From assembly GCA_964530165.1 (NCBI GenBank), contig CAZGYE010000123.1:1-14949 (forward strand): a DNA stretch of 14,949 nucleotides. The letters run 5' to 3'. Position numbers and translations under genes: made by a program. The DNA comes from CAZGYE01 sp964530165. Lineage in GTDB: Bacteria; Planctomycetota; Planctomycetia; Planctomycetales; Planctomycetaceae. Below, one piece after another: positions 6,547 through 12,431 of this stretch (position 1 is the first letter of the stretch; each line of letters begins with the position of its first letter). Below the pieces are notes generated by a model. That model was not told the origin of the DNA, made no database searches, and worked only from the letters and a program-made list of their open reading frames with translations.

Positions 6547-7453
6547 CCACCTCTTCATACTCTGTCTCTTCCTCGTCGACGCCCTCGATACGCAGTCTGG
6601 CTTCGCAGAGCGGCTCCAGCATCTGGGCGATCGTCGAGAAACGTCGATCCGGATTCGGCTCCATTCCGTGCATGATCGTCTCGGCGACCTGCTCGTCGAT
6701 ATCGGGCATCAGCTTACGGATGTCTTTGGGCCGAGTATTGATTCGCTGCAGGACCGTATCAAACGTATCGCTCGTGTCCCAGGGCAACTGGCCCGTATGA
6801 ATTTCGAAGCAGGTCAGGGCGTAGGAAAAAACGTCGATGCGCTGATCGGTCTTCAGCCGTTTGATCAATTCAGGGGCCATGTAGTTGACCGTGCCGGTCC
6901 GGTTGCCCGGCTGCTGAAACGCGGCCGTGTTGGGCACCACGAGCCCAAAATCGATGAGCTTGACCTGGTAATCCTGATCGAGCAAAACGTTCCGCGGGCA
7001 GATGTCGCGGTGGATCCAATTCTGAGAGTGGAAGTAGTCGAGCGCCTTTCCGATCTCGACCATGAATCGCAGCCGGTTTTGTCGTATGAGATCGTTCTGC
7101 ACGTCGACAAGAAAACTCAAGCCCAGTCCCTCGATGAAATCCATCACCAGGAACTGCTCTTCCTCCAGGGACCACCCGTATTCGTAGGTGCGGACAATGT
7201 GTGGGTGCTTCAGTTGGACCGCAATTTCCCCCTCGGTCGGTTTGTTGAGGCCCAGAAACCGCGCTTCGTACCGGCGGGTCTTTCGTTTGTCGAGCACTTT
7301 GACGGCCACCATTTTGCCCGACATCGTGTCGCGGGCCCGCCACACTTTCGACATGCTGCCCTGGCCGACCCTGCCGATCAGATCGAACCGCCGCGTGAGA
7401 TCCACTTTCGGGATCTTGCGTTTCTTCTTGAAAAGACGTTTGAGAAACTTCAT
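6542..7453 (-). CDS. soluble Hanks-type serine/threonine protein kinase
   Basis: A 303-residue protein that is nearly all kinase domain. Visible elements: Gly-rich loop GQGSMSKV (30-37), VAVK with ATP-binding Lys52, alpha-C Glu74, catalytic loop HRDICPRN (148-155) with Asp150 and Asn155, DFG at 168-170, and MAPEL at 192-196. The loop Lys that normally follows HRD-x (as in HRDLKPEN) is Cys152 here, an unusual change; the other key residues suggest an active or weakly active enzyme. The N-terminus is strongly basic (KFLKRLFKKKRK) and may bind membrane or nucleic acid. There is no membrane segment and no PASTA or other sensor domain. The acidic tail ends EEVE. The ATG overlaps the accD stop as ATGA, so translation is probably coupled to accD. 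The last codons and stop belong to a dispersed repeat. The substrate is unknown; operon partners are candidates. Confidence 0.9.
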   Translation of the reverse strand: MKFLKRLFKKKRKIPKVDLTRRFDLIGRVGQGSMSKVWRARDTMSGKMVAVKVLDKRKTRRYEARFLGLNKPTEGEIAVQLKHPHIVRTYEYGWSLEEEQFLVMDFIEGLGLSFLVDVQNDLIRQNRLRFMVEIGKALDYFHSQNWIHRDICPRNVLLDQDYQVKLIDFGLVVPNTAAFQQPGNRTGTVNYMAPELIKRLKTDQRIDVFSYALTCFEIHTGQLPWDTSDTFDTVLQRINTRPKDIRKLMPDIDEQVAETIMHGMEPNPDRRFSTIAQMLEPLCEARLRIEGVDEEETEYEEVE

Positions 7454-8304
7454 GAGCCGCAGTAGTCGATGATCCGGGCGATTTCGCTCCGCAAATTGCG
7501 ACGGACCACGATCCGGTCGACGAAGCCGTGTTCCAGCAGAAATTCGCTGGTCTGGAACCCCGCGGGCAACTTCTCCTTGACTGTGGCCTCGACGACGCGC
7601 GGTCCGGCAAATCCGACCAGTGCCTTCGGTTCGGCGAAGACGACGTCGCCCAACGAGGCAAAACTGGCTGCCACCCCCCCCATTGTGGGGTTCGTGAGTA
7701 CGGAAACGAACAGTCCGCCGGCCTCGTGGTACCGCGCCAAAGCCGCCGAAACCTTGCCCATCTGCATCAGCGACAGGATGCCTTCGTGCATGCGGGCGCC
7801 CCCGCCGGAACCGCTGACGATGACCAAAGGCAGCTTCATCTCGGTGGCCCCTTCTACGGCGCGGGTCAGCTTCTCACCGACGACCGAACCCATGCTGCCC
7901 ATGATGAACGCCGAATCGGTCAGGCCAAACACCAGCGGACGGCCGCGCATGTAACCGCGGCCGACGATGCATGCCTCGCGCAGCCCCGTTTTTTTTTGCT
8001 CATCGATGAGCCGCTGTTTGTAGGTCTTTCTGTCGGCGAACTCCAGCGGGTCACAGCTGCTCAGTTCGGAAAACCACTCCTCGAAACTTTCGGAATCCAG
8101 CAATTGCTCGATCCGTGCCGCTGCGGAGACGTAGAAGTGATATCCGCATTCGGGGCAGACCCCCAAGCCCTCATTGACCACCTTTCGAAAAACGGTCTCT
8201 TTGCAGCCGTCGCAACGTATCCAAAGCCCTTCCGGGACGCCCCGTTTCTGGCGATTCACGTGCGCTTTCCACAATTCCAAGTGGGATTTCCGGGCCGGAT
8301 TCAT
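7450..8304 (-). CDS. accD: acetyl-CoA carboxylase carboxyltransferase subunit beta
   Basis: A 284-residue beta subunit of the acetyl-CoA carboxylase carboxyltransferase. With AccA it transfers the carboxyl group from biotin on AccB to acetyl-CoA, making malonyl-CoA for fatty acid synthesis in the cytoplasm. The N-terminal zinc ribbon is intact: Cys31, Cys34, Cys50 and Cys53. The crotonase-fold core contains SGSGGGARMHEG (164-175), NPTMGGVAASFASLGD (205-220) and AEPKALVGFAGPRVVE (224-239). The length is typical of the family. The ATG at 8304 overlaps the stop of the upstream gene as ATGA and has GAGGAG about 10 bases upstream; a longer in-frame extension to 8700 overlaps the upstream gene and is discarded. 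accA is not in the window. The arrangement with a kinase and a pseudophosphatase is unusual for accD. Confidence 0.96.
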   Translation of the reverse strand: MNPARKSHLELWKAHVNRQKRGVPEGLWIRCDGCKETVFRKVVNEGLGVCPECGYHFYVSAAARIEQLLDSESFEEWFSELSSCDPLEFADRKTYKQRLIDEQKKTGLREACIVGRGYMRGRPLVFGLTDSAFIMGSMGSVVGEKLTRAVEGATEMKLPLVIVSGSGGGARMHEGILSLMQMGKVSAALARYHEAGGLFVSVLTNPTMGGVAASFASLGDVVFAEPKALVGFAGPRVVEATVKEKLPAGFQTSEFLLEHGFVDRIVVRRNLRSEIARIIDYCGS

Positions 8305-8960
8305 CGCGACGTGTCTCCTCGTGCGGTGAGTTCGTTGCCGACATCGTCTTGCGAATTCTGTCGCTGCGCGGGCTGCTCTCGGCCGTTCACCGGCAGTGCG
8401 GCGTCGTTGGCTTGCAGAACCTCGACGAGTCGCGTCTCTGTGCCGCTCGAAATCGGTCCGGGAACCTCCGGTTTCGAGCCCTTTATCACGCAGCGAATCA
8501 GTGTTGCCAACGGCTCGCAGGCCACAACGGCGAACGAGTCTTTCCGCCTCAACGGTTTGCTCAATGCTTTGCGGACCCGCTGAACTGCGTCCGATACGGT
8601 TTCGCCTTCCGGCGGGCAAATCGTCTCCGGCGATTCCCGCCACTGCTTGTACACCTTGGGATACTTGCGGCGAATGTCGTCGATCTGCAACCCCTGCCAC
8701 AACCCCTGATTCAGATTGCGCAAACCCTTCAACTCTTTGACCGAAACGTCCAGACCGGCGCCGATCGCTTCGGCCGTGCTGCGAGCCGGTTCCGACGGGG
8801 CCGCGTAGATGACTTCCGGCTTGGTATCGTGCAATTGGTCGATCAGCTCCGCGACCTGCTTCTGTCCGCGCGGTGAGAGCGGCAAATCGAGCGATCCCTG
8901 GATCCGGTTCTGCTCGTCAAAATCGGTCCAGCCAGGGCGAATTAAGATAACGTCTAGCAT
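8301..8960 (-). CDS. histidine-phosphatase-fold protein lacking both catalytic histidines (probable pseudoenzyme)
   Basis: A 219-residue protein of the histidine phosphatase (phosphoglycerate mutase-like) superfamily. The fold is recognisable from the N-terminal strand and what should be RHGET (LIRPGWTDFDEQNRIQG, 6-22), from LPLSPRGQKQ (27-36), from AAPSEPARSTAEAI with the phosphate-binding-type Arg60, and from LRNLNQGLWQGL (80-91). In active enzymes His follows Arg in RHG; here the triplet is RPG, with Pro9. The second catalytic His (VVxHGG) is Cys148 in VVACEP, and the usual Glu of the LRE motif is Asn82. Catalysis by the usual phosphohistidine route therefore seems impossible; a binding or regulatory role is inferred. 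The tail after about 165 is polar and family-specific. It starts 7 bases after the rpe stop and overlaps accD by 4 bases. Similar planctomycete proteins may be annotated as phosphatases by homology. Confidence 0.8.
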   Translation of the reverse strand: MLDVILIRPGWTDFDEQNRIQGSLDLPLSPRGQKQVAELIDQLHDTKPEVIYAAPSEPARSTAEAIGAGLDVSVKELKGLRNLNQGLWQGLQIDDIRRKYPKVYKQWRESPETICPPEGETVSDAVQRVRKALSKPLRRKDSFAVVACEPLATLIRCVIKGSKPEVPGPISSGTETRLVEVLQANDAALPVNGREQPAQRQNSQDDVGNELTARGDTSR

Positions 8961-8967
8961 GGCAGGC

Positions 8968-9014
8968 TCAATTCTCCACTCTCAATTCTCCACTCTCCAC
9001 TCTCCACTCTCCAC
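8968..9014. repeat. 7/14-base tandem repeat forming the rpe 3' end
   Basis: Read on the plus strand, TCAATTCTCCACTC occurs twice (8968-8981, 8982-8995), followed by two TCCACTC units and a partial one (8996-9014). On the coding strand these are GAGTGGA and GAATTGA heptamers. The 14-base unit is not a multiple of 3, so the first GAATTGA is read as Glu-Leu-Arg and the second as Glu-Asn-stop. The array therefore both adds the tail of Rpe and sets its end. It also abuts the start region of the next gene. Confidence 0.85.
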
Positions 9015-9702
9015 GCGACTCTCTCGCAATGCCGGCGAGTTCCGCGATGGCCTCTGCGTAGTCGCGTGCTCCGAAGATCGCGCTGCCGGCGGCGAACACG
9101 TTGGCGCCGGCCCGGGCCGCGTCTCCGATCGTCGACGAGTCAATTCCACCGTCGATCGACAGCAACGTTCCCGGTTCAATCATTTCCCTCAGCCGGCGTA
9201 ACTTGTCGATGGCAGAGGAGATGAATCGTTGTCCGCCGAACCCCGGTTCGACACTCATCACCAGTACCAGATCGCACTCGGGCAGGGCTGTACGAATCGC
9301 TTCGACCGGCGTTCCCGGATTCAAAGCCAGACCGGCGACGGCGTCGGAGTTGCGAATCCGACGCAGCAACCCGCACGGATCCGTGACAGCCTCGACATGA
9401 ACGGTGAGGAGATCGCAACCGGCCTGCAAATACTCGTCAAGGTATCGATCCGGCTCTGAGATCATCAGGTGTGCGTCGAACGGCAGACCGGTCAGAAGAC
9501 GCACGCGCTGGATGACCATCGGCCCGTACGACAGGTTGGGCACAAAATGACCATCCATAACGTCCAGATGCAGCAGCCGCGCCCCTGCCAATTCCAGCAA
9601 CGCAACCTCACGATGCAGATTGCCGAAATCGCATTTCAGCATCGACGGCGCGATCAGCGGGCCAGCGTCGTTCAGTTGTTTCAGGACGGCCTGTCGGCTC
9701 AT
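8968..9702 (-). CDS. rpe: ribulose-phosphate 3-epimerase
   Basis: A 244-residue TIM-barrel enzyme interconverting D-ribulose 5-phosphate and D-xylulose 5-phosphate in the pentose phosphate or Calvin pathway. Recognisable motifs are IAPSML (17-22, Ser20), HLDVMDGHFVPN (45-56), DAHLMI (76-81), VMSVEPGFGGQ (148-158), IDGGI (183-187) and AGSAIF (205-210). The expected metal ligands are all present: His45, Asp47, His78 and Asp184. The ATG at 9702 fits the family start with about ten extra N-terminal residues. The normal fold ends near residue 225; the last 15 or so residues (GEWRVESGELRVEN) are encoded by a simple repeat that also supplies the stop codon. It is the first gene of a tight rpe, pseudophosphatase, accD, kinase operon, 150 bases downstream of GAPDH. 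Confidence 0.96.
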   Translation of the reverse strand: MSRQAVLKQLNDAGPLIAPSMLKCDFGNLHREVALLELAGARLLHLDVMDGHFVPNLSYGPMVIQRVRLLTGLPFDAHLMISEPDRYLDEYLQAGCDLLTVHVEAVTDPCGLLRRIRNSDAVAGLALNPGTPVEAIRTALPECDLVLVMSVEPGFGGQRFISSAIDKLRRLREMIEPGTLLSIDGGIDSSTIGDAARAGANVFAAGSAIFGARDYAEAIAELAGIARESRGEWRVESGELRVEN

Positions 9703-9809
9703 TGAAGTGCAAGATACTTATTGAGAATGGTCCCGATCATCAAGCTGAAAGATCCATTGTGGCTGGTCCCGCTCGGCGAGTCCAGCCGAATGTGGGATTC
9801 GGAACACAA

Positions 9810-9824
9810 AAGGGGGGCGCCCTT
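9810..9824 (-). terminator. possible weak intrinsic terminator after gap
   Basis: On the minus strand, AAGGG-CGCCC-CCCTT followed by TT starts about 29 bases after the GAPDH stop. The 5-base-pair stem is short, so termination would be partial, and read-through into rpe is possible. A second hairpin (CCGAAT-GTGGG-ATTCGG, 9786-9802) lies just beyond. Nothing else is seen in the 150-base gap 9703-9852. Confidence 0.3.
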
Positions 9825-9852
9825 CGTCAGTTCTTCTTTCTGAGACGAATGC

Positions 9853-10875
9853 TTACAGTGTTGCAATCCGCGCGATCATGTCGGCCGTGCGGCATGAGTA
9901 GCCATACTCGTTGTCGTACCAGCCGAGCACTTTGATCATGTCGCCTCCCAAGCTGGTCGTCCAGCCGCCGTCGAAGATGCAACTGTGAGAGTTGCCGATG
10001 ACGTCGCTGGAAACGATCGGGTCCTCCGTATATTCCAGAATGCCTTCGAGCGGCCCCTCGGAGGCTGTCTTCATCGCTGCATTGATGGCCTCGGCCGAAG
10101 CATCCTTGCTCAAGAGGGCCACTAGGTCGGTAATGCTGCCGGAGGGGACCGGCACGCGGAGTGAGATGCCGGTCAACTTGCCGTCCAATTCCGGGAGCAC
10201 CTTCCCGACGGCTTTCGCGGCGCCTGTGGACGTGGGGATGGTATTGACGGCCGCCGCGCGGGCCCGATGCGGATCACGATGCAACTGATCGGACACGCGT
10301 TGGTCGTTAGTATAGGCGTGGATCGTGGTCATCAAGCCTTTTTCCAGTCCAAAGTTCTCGTGCAGCACCTTGACCATCGGTGCCAGACAGTTCGTCGTGC
10401 AACTCGCGTTGGAAACACATTGGTGCTCTCGCGTCAACTGGTCGTCGTTGACGCCGAGCACGACCATCAGGTCGGGCTGATCCTTGGCTGGTGCTGAAAG
10501 AATCACTTTGCGGGCGCCGGCAGCCAGGTGGCTGTCGTAGCCGGGTTTGCCGTCCGCCTCGCGTCGCGTGAAGAAGCCGGTCGACTCCAGCGCAACCTCG
10601 GCCTCCAATTCCTTCCAGGGAAGATTGCGCGGATCGCGCTCCGCGCAGACCTTAATCTTCTGGCCGTTGACGACCAGCACGTCTCCATCCACTGCGACCG
10701 TTCCGGGAAATCGCCCCTGAACGCTGTCGTATTTCAGCAGCATTGCCAACGCCTGGGGATCTCCAAGATCGTTTATGGCGACGACTTCGAACTCGTCTGG
10801 CCGGGCCGCCAGTACGCGAAACGTGATCCGACCGATGCGTCCAAATCCGTTGATTCCTACTCTGACAGGTGCCAC
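9853..10875 (-). CDS. gap: glyceraldehyde-3-phosphate dehydrogenase, type I
   Basis: A 340-residue phosphorylating GAPDH converting glyceraldehyde 3-phosphate, phosphate and NAD(P)+ to 1,3-bisphosphoglycerate in glycolysis, or the reverse in gluconeogenesis. The Rossmann motif is GINGFGRIGR (7-16). Catalytic Cys159 lies in SNASCTTNC and His186 in TTIHAYTNDQR. The phosphate-binding segment IPTSTGAAKAVGKVLPEL and the C-terminal WYDNEYGYSCR are intact. Asp36 at the end of the second strand (INDLGD) favours NAD+. The usual Leu-Pro pair of NAD-type enzymes (D-L-P-H) is D-Q-L-H here, so cofactor preference is less certain. The start is a GTG at 10875 with AAGGGAG about 5 bases upstream, which is better than any nearby ATG in frame. 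It diverges from the GlmU-like gene and precedes rpe on the same strand. Confidence 0.96.
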   Translation of the reverse strand: MAPVRVGINGFGRIGRITFRVLAARPDEFEVVAINDLGDPQALAMLLKYDSVQGRFPGTVAVDGDVLVVNGQKIKVCAERDPRNLPWKELEAEVALESTGFFTRREADGKPGYDSHLAAGARKVILSAPAKDQPDLMVVLGVNDDQLTREHQCVSNASCTTNCLAPMVKVLHENFGLEKGLMTTIHAYTNDQRVSDQLHRDPHRARAAAVNTIPTSTGAAKAVGKVLPELDGKLTGISLRVPVPSGSITDLVALLSKDASAEAINAAMKTASEGPLEGILEYTEDPIVSSDVIGNSHSCIFDGGWTTSLGGDMIKVLGWYDNEYGYSCRTADMIARIATL

Positions 10876-10921
10876 ACTCGACTCCCTTCATAAAAACTGA
10901 CTCGTTCACGTGCTCTTTTCT

Positions 10922-10954
10922 CGAATAGCTTATTCGGTTAGGATCGCTTGTCAA
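10922..10954 (-). promoter_or_regulatory. candidate sigma-70-type promoter for gap with overlapping palindrome
   Basis: On the minus strand a perfect TTGACA (10954-10949) is followed after 16 bases by TAAGCT (10932-10927), a partial match to TATAAT; this would start transcription about 45 bases before the gap GTG. The -10 lies inside a palindrome, CGAATA-GCT-TATTCG on the plus strand (10922-10936), which could be an operator. The spacing is reasonable but the -10 is weak. Confidence 0.4.
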
Positions 10955-10977
10955 CGTGTGTTTTGCGGGGGCCTACC

Positions 10978-12354
10978 GTGCAAATCGGTTTCTACGAAGA
11001 TCGGGCGGCGACGGACCTTGGCCCGATCGCCCAAATGCGCCCTGTCTTCGAGCTTGTTTGCGGCCGGTTCACTCTCCGGGAACGCGTCAATCGGCTTTGT
11101 CGTGTTTCCGCGTGGGGCGGGTTCCTACGAGACTCTCTCGCTGAAACTTACCAGGAAGAGCGTCCCGAAGCCCGTGTCAACGACTTCCGCTGGCTCGGTG
11201 AAGCCGCGACGCTACTGGTCAACGGCCGGTGGCTGCCGAGGAACGCTGTCCTGTCGAATCTCCGAGATGACGAAGTGGGGATGATCGGCGACACCATCGT
11301 CTCTCTGACCCTCGATCCACTGGAGGCTCCGCAATTGCAGAACGAAGCGTGGGACGACGCGCTCCAGCGGATTGCCCGGTCCCGCCGGCCTGTGCAGGCG
11401 GAGGGAAAGCTGATCCGCTACCCTTGGGACCTCGTTGAACACAACGCCGAGCAATTGATCGCCGACTTTCACCTGTGTGAGGCGCCCCGGCGGAAATCGA
11501 CTTCGGACCGCAACGTGCGACTTCGGGCCGCAACGTGCGACTTCGGGCCGCAACGTGCGGCTTCGGGCCACAACGTCGCCGTGCTCGGACCGGCGTCGGA
11601 CGTCGCCGTCGACCCTTCGGCCACCATCGATCCGTTTGTGGTGCTCGACGCGCGCAAAGGGCCGGTCTCGATCGACGCAGAAGCCGTCATCGGCTCCTTC
11701 ACACAACTGCAGGGGCCTTGTCACGTCGGACAGGCGACGCAGTTGTTTCGGGCGCATGTCCGCGAAGCAACGACTATCGGCCCGGTTTGCCGCGTCGGCG
11801 GCGAGATCGAAGCGTCGATCCTGCATGGCTGCGTCAACAAGTACCACGACGGCTTCCTCGGCCACAGCTATGTTTGTCCGTGGGTCAATTTGGGCGCCCT
11901 GACCAGCAACAGCGATCTCAAGAGCGACTACTCCAGCGTGACGGTGCCGCTCTCCGGCGGCCTGATCGACACGGGCAGGACCAAGGTCGGCTGCTTCATT
12001 GGCGACCATTCCAAGACGGCGCTCGACAGCATGTTCAACACGGGTTCGTCGATCGGCGTGATGTGCATCGTCCTGCCCGCGGGAGAATTATTGCCCAAGC
12101 ACATTCCGTCGTTTTCACGAGTCTGGCACGGCGAACTGATCGACGGATGGGACTTCGAGCGCAGTCTCGAATCCGCCGCCCTCGCCATGGGCCGCCGAGG
12201 GCGGCAGCTAACCCCTGCCGGGCAGCGGCTGCTTCGCTTCCTGTTTGAACAGACTCGACCGGAGCGCGAAGAAGCCATCGAGCGCTTCCGCGAGAAGACT
12301 GCGTCGCGGCAACGGGCTCTTGTCTCTGCAATCGCCAGCACGCACGTCGGATAG
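10978..12354 (+). CDS. GlmU-like sugar nucleotidyltransferase / acyltransferase (alternative bacterial GlmU type)
   Basis: A 458-residue two-domain protein. The N-terminal part (about 1-170) resembles the degenerate nucleotidyltransferase of 'alternative GlmU' proteins: FYEDRAATDLGPIAQMRPVFELVCGRFTLRERV parallels the family pattern of L-PL--TRP--ELR-G--T-REK, split here as FYEDRAATDL then GPIAQMRPVFELVCGRFTLR. The C-terminal part (about 200-380) is a left-handed beta-helix with hexapeptide repeats and the typical NKYHDGFLGHSYVCPWVNLG (from Asn299) and SNSDLKSDYSSV. The likely role is synthesis of an activated N-acetyl-hexosamine for the cell envelope; the exact substrate is unproven. The GTG at 10978 follows GCGGGGGCC and gives the family start; an upstream TTG at 10948 is less likely. 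A 20-base tandem repeat encodes the inter-domain linker, residues 175-201. It converges on the RTX gene. Confidence 0.82.
   Translation: MQIGFYEDRAATDLGPIAQMRPVFELVCGRFTLRERVNRLCRVSAWGGFLRDSLAETYQEERPEARVNDFRWLGEAATLLVNGRWLPRNAVLSNLRDDEVGMIGDTIVSLTLDPLEAPQLQNEAWDDALQRIARSRRPVQAEGKLIRYPWDLVEHNAEQLIADFHLCEAPRRKSTSDRNVRLRAATCDFGPQRAASGHNVAVLGPASDVAVDPSATIDPFVVLDARKGPVSIDAEAVIGSFTQLQGPCHVGQATQLFRAHVREATTIGPVCRVGGEIEASILHGCVNKYHDGFLGHSYVCPWVNLGALTSNSDLKSDYSSVTVPLSGGLIDTGRTKVGCFIGDHSKTALDSMFNTGSSIGVMCIVLPAGELLPKHIPSFSRVWHGELIDGWDFERSLESAALAMGRRGRQLTPAGQRLLRFLFEQTRPEREEAIERFREKTASRQRALVSAIASTHVG
11501..11580 (+). repeat. 20-base tandem minisatellite inside the GlmU-like gene
   Basis: Three near-perfect 20-base units (consensus CTTCGGGCCGCAACGTGCGA) lie at 11501-11520, 11521-11540 and 11541-11560, with a degenerate fourth at 11561-11580. 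Units 1-3 differ at only one or two bases. Because 20 is not a multiple of 3, successive units are read in different frames (SDRNVRL, RAATCDFG, PQRAASG). Three units equal 60 bases, so the present number keeps the reading frame. Confidence 0.9.
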
Positions 12355-12361
12355 ACCGGAA

Positions 12362-12413
12362 ACAGCCCTGCCGGGTGCGTGCCTCCATGGCGGCACGGCA
12401 CCCTTCGGGCTGT
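12362..12413. terminator. strong hairpin between convergent genes, likely bidirectional terminator
   Basis: ACAGCCC (12362-12368) pairs with GGGCTGT (12407-12413). Inside, GGGTGC (12373-12378) pairs with GCACCC (12398-12403), and GTGCC (12379-12383) with GGCAC (12392-12396), leaving a loop around TCCATGGC. The stem lies 8 bases after the GlmU-like stop and 19 bases after the RTX stop on the other strand. A run of A on the left and TTT on the right are short, so termination rests mainly on the stem. The structure could also be a dispersed palindrome used as a terminator. Confidence 0.6.
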
Positions 12414-12431
12414 GGTTTCTCAAGTCCTGCG

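Noticed and set aside
6398..7465. 355-codon plus-strand frame opposite the kinase
   Set aside because: It begins in the AATGACGA repeat and runs antisense to the kinase; no domain recognisable.
7528..8583. 351-codon plus-strand frame opposite accD and the pseudophosphatase
   Set aside because: Antisense shadow; it crosses two real genes and shows no protein motif.
8305..8700. N-terminal extension of accD by 132 codons
   Set aside because: The extension overlaps the pseudophosphatase gene in another frame, is Arg-rich and unlike AccD; the zinc ribbon starts correctly from the ATG at 8304.
9715..9743. Promoter-like TTGATG, 17 bases, TAAGTA upstream of rpe
   Set aside because: The -10 matches poorly and would leave a leader of only a few bases; not convincing without start-site data.
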